A DNA stretch of 32,199 nucleotides. Source: CAZCVI01 sp964502145. Its GTDB lineage: Bacteria > Acidobacteriota > Aminicenantia > UBA2199. This document shows, piece by piece, positions 6,464 to 15,256 of the stretch (position 1 is the first letter of the stretch; every line of letters starts with the position of its first letter). Under the pieces are notes generated by a model. It was given only the letters and a program-made list of their open reading frames with translations. It was not told the DNA's origin and searched no databases. The DNA lies in assembly GCA_964502145.1 (NCBI GenBank), contig CAZCVI010000082.1, positions 1-32,199 on the forward strand, given 5' to 3'. Made by a program: the position numbers and the translations under genes.

Positions 6464-9400
6464 ATGACTTCTATAAAACGTATCTATGTTGAAAAAAAAC
6501 AACCCTTTGACGTGGAGGCACAGCATCTGTTGGTCGATCTGCCAGAAAACCTGGGATTCACAGGTTTACACGCTGTCAGGGTCCTGAACCGGTACGATAT
6601 CGCAGGCATTAACGAGGCGGAATATCAAGCGGCACGTACCACCATCTTTTCGGAACCACCAGTAGACCATGTCTACGACGAAACCTTTCCCCACAAAACG
6701 ACAGACCATATTTTTGCCATCGAATACCTGCCCGGACAATACGATCAACGCGCAGATTCTGCGGCCCAATGCATCCAGATTATCACGCGCCAAAACAAAC
6801 CGGTTATCGTTGCCGCCCGTCTGATTATTCTGTCCGGCCCCCTCTCTCAGGACGACCTTTTAAAAATCAAACGTTATCTAATCAACCCGGTAGACTCCCG
6901 CGAAGCCTCACTGGAGAAACCACTCTCCCTGCAACTGGACGTCACCCTACCAGAAACAGTGGAACATCTGCAAGGCTTCACTGGCTTCACCACCCCCCAG
7001 ATGGAAACGTTTCGCCAAACCCGGCAATTGGCCATGAGTCTGGCGGATTTACTCTGCTGCCAAGACTATTTCAAAAACCAAGAACACCGCGACCCCTCGA
7101 TCACGGAAATCAAAATGCTGGATACCTACTGGTCCGATCATTGTCGCCACACGACGTTTGAAACCCTGATCCAACAGGTGGCATTCGCAGACTCACCGCT
7201 AAACGAACCAGTGCGCCACGCTTTTGAAAAATATCTGGCCGCTTACCAATCCCTCTACCCAGAACGAAACCCCCGCGAATACCTCACGCTGATGAATATG
7301 GCCACCATGAGCATGAAAGAGATGTCGCACCTGGGCTTATTGCCTGATCTTGAAGTTTCCGGCGAGATTAACGCGTGTAGTATTATCCGCGATGTCGATG
7401 TTGACGGTACCAACGAAGAGTGGCTCGTGATGTTTAAGAATGAAACCCACAATCATCCCACCGAGATTGAGCCCTTTGGTGGGGCCGCTACTTGTCTCGG
7501 TGGCGCGATTCGTGACCCACTTTCCGGGCGTGCTTTTGTTTATCAAGCCATGCGCGTCACCGGGAGTGGCAATCCCTTGCAAAAAATCGCTGCTACCCTG
7601 CCCGGTAAATTACCACAACGGAAAATTACTACTGAGGCCGCCCATGGTTACAGTTCTTATGGCAATCAAATCGGTCTACCCACCGGGCAAGTCACCGAGA
7701 TTTATCATGACGGGTATATTGCCAAACGTATGGAAGTAGGCGCAGTGCTGGGTGCAGTGCCGCGCCACTATGTGTTAAGGGAAGAACCCGTGCCCGGTGA
7801 TGTGGTGGTGTTGGTCGGCGGTCGCACCGGACGGGACGGTATTGGTGGCGCTACCGGTTCCAGCAAGGAACATGATGAACACTCGATTACTACGGCTGGT
7901 GCGGAAGTTCAAAAAGGAAACGCGCCGGAAGAACGCAAAATACAACGATTATTCCGCAATCCTGCTGCTATTGGTTTGATAAAAAAGTGCAATGATTTTG
8001 GTGCCGGCGGTGTCAGTGTAGCTATTGGCGAACTGGCCGATGGTTTGGAAATCTTTCTGGATGTGGTGCCCAAAAAATACGAGGGCTTAGATGGCACGGA
8101 ACTGGCGCTTTCTGAATCGCAGGAACGAATGGCCGTGGTCACCTCGGGCGAAAATGCGGGAAAATTCAAAGCCCTGGCAGATAACGAGAATTTGGAAGCC
8201 ACAGTAATCGCTACTGTCACCGCCCAACCGCGCCTTAAAATGTTCTGGCATGGTGCTACCATCGTGGATATTTCCAGGGAATTTATCAGCAGTAACGGTG
8301 TTCGGCAACGAACCGATGTGTTTGTGACCGCGCCCCATGAAGAGGGTCATTATTTCCAAACCATTCCCGCTGTGGTGGCGCAACACCTCGCTGAAAAAGA
8401 CCTGAACCGTGCCATGCTTGCTAATCTCGCGCAATTAAACGTCTGTGGACAACGTGGCTTAATAGAACGGTTTGATAGCACCGTGGGTGGCGGAACCGTG
8501 TCCATGCCTTTGGGTGGCAAGTTTCTCAGCACTCCCATCGAAGCCATGGCTGCCAAAATCCCCGTTTTTCCGGGTAGTACGTCTACCGCATCGTTGATGA
8601 GTTTTGGTTTTAATCCCTTGATCTCTTCATGGAGTCCGTTCCATGGTGCCGTGTATGCGGTTGTCGAAGCCGTTGTCAAGATAATTGCCGCTGGTGGTGA
8701 TTATCGCCGGATTCGCACTTCTTTACAGGAGTATTTCGAGAAACCCGGCAGTGATCCCCGGCGTTGGGGCAAACCCTTTAGTGCTTTATTGGGTGCGTAT
8801 TACGCCTTGACCCAGCTCGGTATTGCCGCTATTGGTGGCAAGGACAGCATGTCCGGTTCTTTTAAAGAACTCGATGTGCCCCCCACCCTCATTACCTTTG
8901 CCGTGGATACCCTGCATGCTGGACGCGTCTTGTCTCCTGAGTTCAAGTTTTGTGGGAGTGTTGTTGTTTATCTCAAGCAGGAACTCGATGAGTCGTACAT
9001 GCCCCGGTTTGATATGATAAAAAAGTATGGCCAGTGCCTCGTGCAATTAAATGCCGACGGTAAAATCTTAGCAGCTCGAACTGTGCGTCATGGCGGTATA
9101 GCTGCCGCGTTGGCTGAGATGTGTTTTGGCAATCAAATCGGCTTCACCCTCACCGCCAGTCTTGAGCCCGTGGACCTATTCACACCCGAGTACGGTTCTT
9201 TCCTGTTGGAACTGGATAAAAACGAGGATTTGCCTCTTTTATTCACAGATATCCCCTACCAAGTACTGGGATACACGCAGGCAGAACCCGTTCTAGAAAT
9301 AAATCCCGGCTCGACGAAAACAGCCACCCAAATCTCTATCGCCAGTCTGTTGCACGCTTGGGAAAGTCCTTTGGAACCCGTGTTCCCCACCCGTGTGCCC

Positions 9401-10276
9401 GAGACCTCGCGTAATCCCGAACCAGAGAACACCTTGTTTTCTATTCGTTCCCAGGTAACACCCGCGCTCAAGGTGGCGCGGCCCAGGGTTTTGATTCCAA
9501 TCTTTCCCGGCACCAATTGTGAATACGAAACGCAAATCGCCTTTGAGCAGGTTGGAGCGATCGTGGAAACTTTTGTTTTTCGCAATTTAACTCCTGCCCA
9601 TATTGACCAATCGTTGCAGCAGTTACGGCAGAAAATAAACAACGCGCAGATAATTGCCATGCCCGGTGGTTTTAGTGCGGGTGATGAGCCCGATGGTTCC
9701 GGGAAATTTATTGCCGCCGTATTTCGGAATCCTTCGATTAAAGATAGTGTGATGGCCTTGTTGCAGCAACGGGATGGGTTAATACTCGGTGTTTGTAATG
9801 GTTTTCAAGTCCTCGTGAAACTCGGTTTGCTGCCATATGGTGAGATTCGGCCCATGGATGAAACCAGTCCCAACTTAACGTTGAATCAAATCGGTCGGCA
9901 CATTAACCGTTTAGTGCGAACGCGGGTCACTTCCGTATTATCTCCCTGGTTTTTATGTCATCAACCCGGTGACATTCATTTAATCCCGGTTTCCCATGGT
10001 GAGGGGCGTTTTATTGCCACGCCAGAAATGGTCCAGCACTTGACCCGAACCGGGCAGGTGGCCACCCAGTATGTTGATATGGCAGGTCGTGCCACCCATG
10101 ATATCGTCTATAATCCCAATGGTTCCATGGCTGCGATTGAGGGTATCACCAGTCCCGATGGTCGTGTATTGGGCAAGATGGGGCACACCGAACGAATTAC
10201 CCCGTATGTCGCTACCAATGTCCCCGGAGATCGGACGCAACGGTTATTTGAATCCGGCGTGCTGTATTTTCAATAA
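6464..10276 (+). CDS. purL: Phosphoribosylformylglycinamidine synthase, single-chain
   Basis: A 1270-residue enzyme for the fourth step of purine synthesis: FGAR + glutamine + ATP to FGAM. The opening RIYVEKKQPFDVEAQ with NRYDI and FSEPPVD is typical of the clostridial clade (TIGR01857-like) rather than E. coli PurL. The synthetase body has DTYWSDHCRHTTFET, FKNETHNHPTEIEPFGGAAT and IAAIGGKDSMSGSF. The C-terminal class I glutaminase domain starts near residue 1020 (PRVLIPIFPGTNCEYE) and has nucleophile C1111 in GVCNGFQ and H1241/E1243 in GHTER. It is complete, with no separate PurQ or PurS needed. No other pur gene is nearby. GAGAGG lies about 10 nt before the ATG. Confidence 0.95.
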   Translation: MTSIKRIYVEKKQPFDVEAQHLLVDLPENLGFTGLHAVRVLNRYDIAGINEAEYQAARTTIFSEPPVDHVYDETFPHKTTDHIFAIEYLPGQYDQRADSAAQCIQIITRQNKPVIVAARLIILSGPLSQDDLLKIKRYLINPVDSREASLEKPLSLQLDVTLPETVEHLQGFTGFTTPQMETFRQTRQLAMSLADLLCCQDYFKNQEHRDPSITEIKMLDTYWSDHCRHTTFETLIQQVAFADSPLNEPVRHAFEKYLAAYQSLYPERNPREYLTLMNMATMSMKEMSHLGLLPDLEVSGEINACSIIRDVDVDGTNEEWLVMFKNETHNHPTEIEPFGGAATCLGGAIRDPLSGRAFVYQAMRVTGSGNPLQKIAATLPGKLPQRKITTEAAHGYSSYGNQIGLPTGQVTEIYHDGYIAKRMEVGAVLGAVPRHYVLREEPVPGDVVVLVGGRTGRDGIGGATGSSKEHDEHSITTAGAEVQKGNAPEERKIQRLFRNPAAIGLIKKCNDFGAGGVSVAIGELADGLEIFLDVVPKKYEGLDGTELALSESQERMAVVTSGENAGKFKALADNENLEATVIATVTAQPRLKMFWHGATIVDISREFISSNGVRQRTDVFVTAPHEEGHYFQTIPAVVAQHLAEKDLNRAMLANLAQLNVCGQRGLIERFDSTVGGGTVSMPLGGKFLSTPIEAMAAKIPVFPGSTSTASLMSFGFNPLISSWSPFHGAVYAVVEAVVKIIAAGGDYRRIRTSLQEYFEKPGSDPRRWGKPFSALLGAYYALTQLGIAAIGGKDSMSGSFKELDVPPTLITFAVDTLHAGRVLSPEFKFCGSVVVYLKQELDESYMPRFDMIKKYGQCLVQLNADGKILAARTVRHGGIAAALAEMCFGNQIGFTLTASLEPVDLFTPEYGSFLLELDKNEDLPLLFTDIPYQVLGYTQAEPVLEINPGSTKTATQISIASLLHAWESPLEPVFPTRVPETSRNPEPENTLFSIRSQVTPALKVARPRVLIPIFPGTNCEYETQIAFEQVGAIVETFVFRNLTPAHIDQSLQQLRQKINNAQIIAMPGGFSAGDEPDGSGKFIAAVFRNPSIKDSVMALLQQRDGLILGVCNGFQVLVKLGLLPYGEIRPMDETSPNLTLNQIGRHINRLVRTRVTSVLSPWFLCHQPGDIHLIPVSHGEGRFIATPEMVQHLTRTGQVATQYVDMAGRATHDIVYNPNGSMAAIEGITSPDGRVLGKMGHTERITPYVATNVPGDRTQRLFESGVLYFQ

Positions 10277-10381
10277 AAAGAGACTGGCCCACCCATTACC
10301 CGATTTAGTACGAAAGGTACCAGTCTTGCTGGTCTGGGCAGAGGTTTTTTGTGATCGGCAATTAATGAAAACGCAATAAAA

Positions 10382-10446
10382 ATGATATGGGGGCACATGG
10401 TGGGTTTCATCTGGAATTCCACCCAACCCGTGCCCCATATCATCAT
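10382..10446. terminator. Bidirectional-type hairpin between purL and the marR-like gene
   Basis: ATGATATGGGGGCACATGG (from 10382) pairs, with a few mismatches, with the complement ending at 10446 (CCCGTGCCCCATATCAT). It lies between two convergent genes and can fold on either strand. No long T-run follows. Confidence 0.6.
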
Positions 10447-10500
10447 TTATATCTTAAAGTTAGTGGTTGGCATTGTAAAATTTAGTATAATCATAGGTTG

Positions 10501-10965
10501 TTAATTGTTTTTTTCAGCGTCATCGCCCAAGTGTAATTTTTCCGTGATTTTGTGCAGTGTTGCCAGAACGTAATCGTGTTCTTCCGGTGGCAATGCATTT
10601 AGCATACCCCGGCTCAATTCTTGGTAGCTGTCAGTGATCTGAGCATAGAGTACACCGCCTTTTTCCGTCAAGCGCACATATACCACCCGTCGATCCGTAT
10701 CCGTTCGTTCCCTTTCCACGATTTCTTTATGAACCAGTTTGTCCATGATCGCAGTCAAGTTGTTTTTCTGGATCATCAGGTGATCGGATATTTCGCGCAT
10801 GATACAGCGTTGCTGTTCTCCGATGAAGTTGATGATACGTAATTCCGTGTTCGAAAGATTGGCCGCTGATTTCTCTAAAAACCGATTCTGCACGATCATA
10901 AAGCGATGGATTAGCTTTTCGATATATTTTCTTAACCGGATTGCTTTTTCTTCTGTTACGTCCAT
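10501..10965 (-). CDS. MarR-family transcriptional regulator
   Basis: A 154-residue protein with the MarR winged-helix fold: recognition region MREISDHLMIQKNNLTAIMDKL (about residues 56-77) and the wing signature RTDTDRRVVYVRLTEKG. MarR proteins bind DNA as dimers and usually release it on binding small phenolic or oxidative ligands. The gene stands alone, so its target is probably itself or a distant locus; a palindrome in its own upstream region (11024-11038) suggests autoregulation. There is no strong Shine-Dalgarno before ATG 10965. Confidence 0.87.
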   Translation of the reverse strand: MDVTEEKAIRLRKYIEKLIHRFMIVQNRFLEKSAANLSNTELRIINFIGEQQRCIMREISDHLMIQKNNLTAIMDKLVHKEIVERERTDTDRRVVYVRLTEKGGVLYAQITDSYQELSRGMLNALPPEEHDYVLATLHKITEKLHLGDDAEKNN

Positions 10966-11023
10966 TGTTAATCACTCATCTTCTAGTTCTTTCAGTGTGT
11001 CATATTTTTCGATAGACAATATA

Positions 11024-11038
11024 GTTCAATAAATGAAC
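11024..11038. promoter_or_regulatory. Candidate MarR operator
   Basis: GTTCAATAAATGAAC is a palindrome with 5-bp arms and a 5-bp centre, about 60 bp upstream of the marR-like start. The spacing is usual for MarR dimers, and the site lies within the likely promoter region. Confidence 0.45.
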
Positions 11039-11086
11039 AATTCGATTATATTATTATTTTATTTTATTGTCAAGTATTTATCCTTA

Positions 11087-11243
11087 CCTTGAGCCACCGC
11101 CAAATTCTTGAAATCGTTATGGACGATATGGACTTAGTGGACGATATGGACTAACTGGACTTCATAAAACCGTTGCTTTTTTAAGCGTGTCCAGTATGTC
11201 CAGAAAGTCGATATTTATTCACGTATCTGATGGTGGATTTAGG
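11087..11243. mobile_element. MITE-like element E2, degenerate left terminus
   Basis: The left terminus CCTTGAGCCACCGCC (11087-11101) matches the E1 terminus at 12 of 15 bases; the right end is GATGGTGGATTTAGG (11229-11243). Arms of GGACTTAGT/GGACGATAT 9-bp units (11119-11162) face a shorter right arm (about 11187-11214). The loop has AAAACCGTTG (11166-11175), shared with E1. Flanks CTTA and CTTC agree at 3 of 4 bases. With 10966-11086 (MarR promoter region) it fills the space between the two neighbouring genes. Confidence 0.6.
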
Positions 11244-11290
11244 CTTCGAAGAAACTTAAATTTCGAGGGTTAGGGCGAATACTGCCTTAA

Positions 11291-13045
11291 TTAATCTTTA
11301 CTCTTCACTGAAACATCTTTCCCTAAAAAGGCAATGGCTAATTTTTTGATATGGGTGATCCCTCGTTCCTTCAATTCTATATCGTACTTTTTTGCTTCTA
11401 TTTGAGCCAGTGCAGCTTCCAGTGCTTTTTCCACTGTTTCGTTCGCATCTTTGTCTACTGATTTGAATTCGATCACATAACCAGTTTGCCGGGGGTCTTT
11501 TGGGATAATCATAATATCGTATCTGCCGTACCCAGATTCGCGGTTGGATCTGACTTCATGGGTATCGGTGATCCAGATCAGTAAACCAGCCACCAAGGCA
11601 TGATAGACTTTCTCTGGTTCGTCGCCAAAATCATGGTAACTGAATACTGCCAGCACCAGGTGCTTCAACATTTTCTCGAAGAGTAAAATATCGCCAGCAA
11701 TCAATGCATTAAGCATGATCTCCAGTTTCTTTTTCTTGATTTTAGTGGCAAAATAATTGTCAATGATAGAGGTATAGGTAAATTTTACTTCTTCATTGGG
11801 AATGGATAGCGCATAAAAGAATTTCCCGGAGGCCGCGTGCCTTCTTTCGTCCGTTTGTTTCAGGTATCCGCCCATCAATAGGAAACTCCACAACAAATCC
11901 TCCCGATGAGCAATATCATTTAATACGATGTTTTCCTCAATGGCTTTTTCTATGCTTTCCCCCCGGACCAGTTGTTCCAATTCTTCTTTGAGTTCTTTTC
12001 CACCCGTGGTGAGAAAGGTCTCCACGATCTTGTTGTCAGAAGTATGGAGCCAGTATGGTTTAAATTTCTTTTCCTCGCTACGCAAGAAATTGATAATAGA
12101 CCAGGGATTATAAATAACCCTGCCCCCAAAGCGGTATCCATTATACCACAACTGCACTTGATCAATCATATCCAGAACCTGGAAATCTTCAAGCATTTTT
12201 TTCACTTCCGGTTCCGTGAACCCAAAATGCTGGTTAAACTCTTGGGACAATAAAGTAAAAACCCCAAGGTTATTAAGGTCGGAAAAAATTGATTCCTTGG
12301 CAATGCGCATAATACCAGTGACAACACCTTTTTCCAGGTATTGGTCCATATCTTTCAAGCCGCCTCCCAAGAAGATACGTATGAAATTAATGATCGCTTC
12401 ATAATAACCACGAGTAAAACCCACGTGAACCGGGGCATCGTATTCATCAATCAATATAACGGCCCGTTCATCGTAAAAGCGCGTTAAATAGATAAGTAGA
12501 TTTTTCAGACTATGAGTATAGTCGCTTGTATTGCCTGTTAGTGTAATGATCTTTTGGAAATATTCTTTTTCCATAGATTTTATTTCGGGACTATTTAGCA
12601 GGTAATCATGTCTTAAATACTCTTCCTGGATAAGTTTTTTTAAACTATCCAAACATGATTCCCAATTCAAATCCTTGATGTCCCTAAAGGATAAAAAGAT
12701 AACCGGATTTTTACCCATCTTGTCCAAGTACTCTTGGCCAGCCTCGTTTATGGCCAGGGAAGCGAATAAGTGTTTATAGGTATTGCGGGGTTGGTTTTCC
12801 GCTGCTGGAATCGGTGGTAGGGAACTGGATTCTGGTGTCCATGTGGTAGGGCAGCAGTCGTAAAAATATCTGAGCATGGACATGTTGAGGGTTTTTCCAA
12901 ATCGCCGGGGACGGGGAAGAAGGAGTATCTTATCGTCACTATCTATGATTTCCTTGATAAACAGGGTTTTATCCACGTAATAATATCCACCCGATATCAC
13001 ATCTTTAAAATCGGATATCCCAATAGGCAATTTTTTCATTTTCAT
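11291..13045 (-). CDS. AAA-ATPase-like/PDDEXK_9 (DUF1703) protein
   Basis: A 584-residue protein of the common AAA-ATPase-like plus PD-(D/E)XK family. The signature N-terminus is KLPIGISDFKDVISGGYYYV; Walker A is RPRRFGKT (about 45-52) and Walker B is VILIDEYDAPVH (about 200). The C-terminal nuclease-like domain has GYGRYDIMI and GYVIEFKSV (about 505-530), giving D...ExK. Family members occur in large numbers in Bacteroidetes, spirochaetes and candidate phyla; function is unknown and nuclease activity is inferred. AGGTG precedes ATG 13045. An extended -10 box lies at 13064-13072, implying a leader of about 12 nt. Confidence 0.9.
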   Translation of the reverse strand: MKMKKLPIGISDFKDVISGGYYYVDKTLFIKEIIDSDDKILLLPRPRRFGKTLNMSMLRYFYDCCPTTWTPESSSLPPIPAAENQPRNTYKHLFASLAINEAGQEYLDKMGKNPVIFLSFRDIKDLNWESCLDSLKKLIQEEYLRHDYLLNSPEIKSMEKEYFQKIITLTGNTSDYTHSLKNLLIYLTRFYDERAVILIDEYDAPVHVGFTRGYYEAIINFIRIFLGGGLKDMDQYLEKGVVTGIMRIAKESIFSDLNNLGVFTLLSQEFNQHFGFTEPEVKKMLEDFQVLDMIDQVQLWYNGYRFGGRVIYNPWSIINFLRSEEKKFKPYWLHTSDNKIVETFLTTGGKELKEELEQLVRGESIEKAIEENIVLNDIAHREDLLWSFLLMGGYLKQTDERRHAASGKFFYALSIPNEEVKFTYTSIIDNYFATKIKKKKLEIMLNALIAGDILLFEKMLKHLVLAVFSYHDFGDEPEKVYHALVAGLLIWITDTHEVRSNRESGYGRYDIMIIPKDPRQTGYVIEFKSVDKDANETVEKALEAALAQIEAKKYDIELKERGITHIKKLAIAFLGKDVSVKSKD

Positions 13046-13063
13046 CTGTTTTCACCTAATCGT

Positions 13064-13072
13064 ATTATACCA
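13064..13072 (-). promoter_or_regulatory. Extended -10 box TGGTATAAT
   Basis: On the minus strand TGGTATAAT lies 18 nt before the start at 13045. No good -35 is seen, as is usual for TGn-extended promoters. Identical boxes lie at 2536 and 6421. Confidence 0.6.
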
Positions 13073-13105
13073 TACTCAAAAATCAGAAACAAGAAAGGAG
13101 AGGTA

Positions 13106-13120
13106 TCTGGATTCGTCGCC
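13106..13120. repeat. Solo degenerate element terminus
   Basis: TCTGGATTCGTCGCC matches CCTGGATTCACCGCC at 12 of 15 bases. No partner terminus or 9-bp phased hairpin follows before the next gene, so it would be a relic at most. Confidence 0.3.
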
Positions 13121-13189
13121 ACATCTTCAAAGAAACTCGGGTCAAGAATAATGGTTAAGTAAAATGGAAAATTATTGGTTAATTTTTAA

Positions 13190-14965
13190 TTAACAACTAC
13201 TCTTTTCCTTCCCTTTCTCCAACCATCTGTCATCGTCACTGCACGCGATACCCTTTTCTTGGCAAAACTCTTCCGCTTCTTGCGTAAATCCACTCAAAGA
13301 GAAGATAAATGCAATGGTCCGCTCCAGTTTTTCGATCCGTTTGACTTCCTCGTATTTAACCAGGAAATCCAGCGCTTCTTCCTTGGAGAACTTTTTAGAA
13401 TCCCGGTTTTTCACTTCACCGATAATCGAATAATTTTCTGGCTGTGTTGCGCGGGCGAATATATCAATATTAAAATTCTTCCCATGCAACAGTGCATAGT
13501 TGAACCGCCATACGCTTGAATACTGGCAAAAGTTAAAATCTGCAGGCAGATAGCGGGTGATGGATTTGAGGAACTCGTTGTTTTCCTGAGCATGAAAGTG
13601 GAGTTGATCGTAAAGCGAATATTCCGCATAATTTCCTTTTATGAAATTATATTGACCTGATAAACGATTGTATTGGTCTTTTATTTTTTGCAGTTCGTCG
13701 TGGTATTCCTTGGTGATGTTGCGCACATCGAATTGTTGGATTTCTTTTTCATATACACCACGGAACACTTTATCAAAAATATTGTCTGAAACTCCCTGAT
13801 AATCGAAATTGGTTTGACCTTGTTTGATAATATCGGATTTTACCAGCGCGGTTAGTTTTTCTTCCAGCTTCGCATCCGTCATGTCCAGTTTTAAATTTTC
13901 CAATAATTCTTGACGCGTGACTTCGCGGTCCCGGTGTTTGCAGAGATACAGGACAATATTTTTACCATTGCGGTCATTGACGCGAGGTAATGCACTCGCA
14001 ATGTATTCCATCCAGGTCGATTTAATCTCGCCTTCATCATTCAGGGTTTCAAATTCCAGGGTTTTAGTCACCCCATCCAGCGTGGTCAGGTCTTTGTCCT
14101 CGTATTCAGAACGCATGATAGAACTAATATAAAATGGGCTTCCTTCCGTCATTCTCGCGATCAAATAGACCGTTTCCTCAGTAACCGGGACATCGAAAAA
14201 TTGGGCATACTTGTATACCATTTCTACGGATTCGTCTTCCGGCATAGTGTATAGGGTCTTCTTTTTGAAACGAGACGGTAACATCTCCTGCAATAGACTT
14301 GTGAGCCAACCCACCCAGCTACCCGAGACCAAAAGGGGGGCGATTTTACTCTCGGCTGTACTTAAATACCCACCAGCCAATGTACTGGCCAATTTATCTT
14401 TGGCTTTATCCCAATAGATCATGGAATTTATAAATTGGAATTCATCAATCATCTGGACAATGTATTCACCCTTCATTTCTGCGATTGTTTTTGGCGCGTC
14501 CCGGACAATTTCCCAGAAAACATCAACGCTATCATGAGCCACGGCATTGGCGGCCCCACCAATAATCTCACAGAGATAATCAAGCCCCTCTTGTTTGGCA
14601 ATTTGCTGTGCTTTCTCAAAATTACTTTTGTCTTTGATAATAAGGTATTGGGGGTTTCTGGATTTGAAAGCAATGTATTGGTAGATAAAGGTGAAGAAAA
14701 AACTCTGGCAAAAATCCCCCAACGCCATTTCGATCTCTTTGATCTCAAAGTAAAACGGGATGACCCCATCATTCTTATAAAACGTGATATTAAACAAGCG
14801 TTCCAAAAGCGCTGTTTTCCCCAGCTTACGACGTGCCAAGATAGCCGTGCTTTTGGATTTCCTTTCCTTAATGTCATTAATCCACTTCAGGAAATAAACC
14901 AGTTCTTTTTTTCTCCCGGTAAACAGGTCCGGGTTACCGATTCGTTCTTCTTTTGCATAATTCAT
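13190..14965 (-). CDS. Archaeal-ATPase-like (DUF234-type) protein with PD-(D/E)XK C-terminus, copy 1
   Basis: A 591-residue protein. FTGRKKEL opens the ATPase domain; Walker A is ARRKLGKTAL (about 44-53) and Walker B is VQMIDEFQFI, with the sensor-like LLVSGSWVGWL. The C-terminal part has FNIDIFA and IIGEVKNR (residues 498-521), the D...ExK pattern. The closest relative here is the gene at 20856-22607, of nearly equal length and alignable end to end. The related archaeal ATPase family (PF01637) is poorly characterised. ATG 14965 is supported by the paralogue, whose N-terminus matches (YA-KERIG-P-LFTGRK). No Shine-Dalgarno exists; a -10 box ends 6 nt before the ATG, so a leaderless mRNA is likely. 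Confidence 0.85.
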   Translation of the reverse strand: MNYAKEERIGNPDLFTGRKKELVYFLKWINDIKERKSKSTAILARRKLGKTALLERLFNITFYKNDGVIPFYFEIKEIEMALGDFCQSFFFTFIYQYIAFKSRNPQYLIIKDKSNFEKAQQIAKQEGLDYLCEIIGGAANAVAHDSVDVFWEIVRDAPKTIAEMKGEYIVQMIDEFQFINSMIYWDKAKDKLASTLAGGYLSTAESKIAPLLVSGSWVGWLTSLLQEMLPSRFKKKTLYTMPEDESVEMVYKYAQFFDVPVTEETVYLIARMTEGSPFYISSIMRSEYEDKDLTTLDGVTKTLEFETLNDEGEIKSTWMEYIASALPRVNDRNGKNIVLYLCKHRDREVTRQELLENLKLDMTDAKLEEKLTALVKSDIIKQGQTNFDYQGVSDNIFDKVFRGVYEKEIQQFDVRNITKEYHDELQKIKDQYNRLSGQYNFIKGNYAEYSLYDQLHFHAQENNEFLKSITRYLPADFNFCQYSSVWRFNYALLHGKNFNIDIFARATQPENYSIIGEVKNRDSKKFSKEEALDFLVKYEEVKRIEKLERTIAFIFSLSGFTQEAEEFCQEKGIACSDDDRWLEKGKEKSSC

Positions 14966-14971
14966 ACTGTA

Positions 14972-14980
14972 TATATACCA
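14972..14980 (-). promoter_or_regulatory. Extended -10 box placing the start point at the ATG
   Basis: TGGTATATA on the minus strand; its TATATA (14977-14972) ends 6 nt before ATG 14965. The expected start point coincides with the A of the ATG. The paralogue at 20856 has the same spacing. Confidence 0.6.
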
Positions 14981-15014
14981 TAATTATATTAAAATATCAA
15001 CGAGTAAACAGAAA

Positions 15015-15183
15015 CCTGGATTCACCGCCAATTTAATGGGAATTATGGGAAGAATGGGAATGATGGGAATGATGGGAATTATGGGATAAACAAAAAAATT
15101 CCCATTCCTCCCATTCTTCCCATAATTCCCATTCCTCCCACTTGATTTTATGGTACTCTCAAAGATTTAGCGGTGAATTTAGG
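15015..15183. mobile_element. MITE-like element E3: 15-bp TIRs around a 9-bp phased hairpin
   Basis: The left end is CCTGGATTCACCGCC (15015-15029), the right end AGCGGTGAATTTAGG (15169-15183). The left arm (about 15036-15086) is 9-bp units of TGGGAATGA/TGGGAATTA type and the right arm (15099-15140) is their complement. GAAA lies directly outside both ends, consistent with a 4-bp target duplication. The core differs from E1 and E2 although ends and phase are shared. Confidence 0.7.
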
Positions 15184-15187
15184 GAAA

Positions 15188-15232
15188 GTGGTGTCCTGCG
15201 GACGGAGTACAAAACCGCCCGCAGGGCACCAC
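15188..15232 (-). terminator. Terminator hairpin of hcp
   Basis: GTGGTGTCCTGCGGACGG (15188-15205) pairs with CCGCCCGCAGGGCACCAC (15215-15232). On the minus strand it lies about 25 nt after the hcp stop and is followed by TTTCCCT. It sits directly beside E3. Confidence 0.65.
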
Positions 15233-15256
15233 TGTTATTAATTAACAATTCATCTT

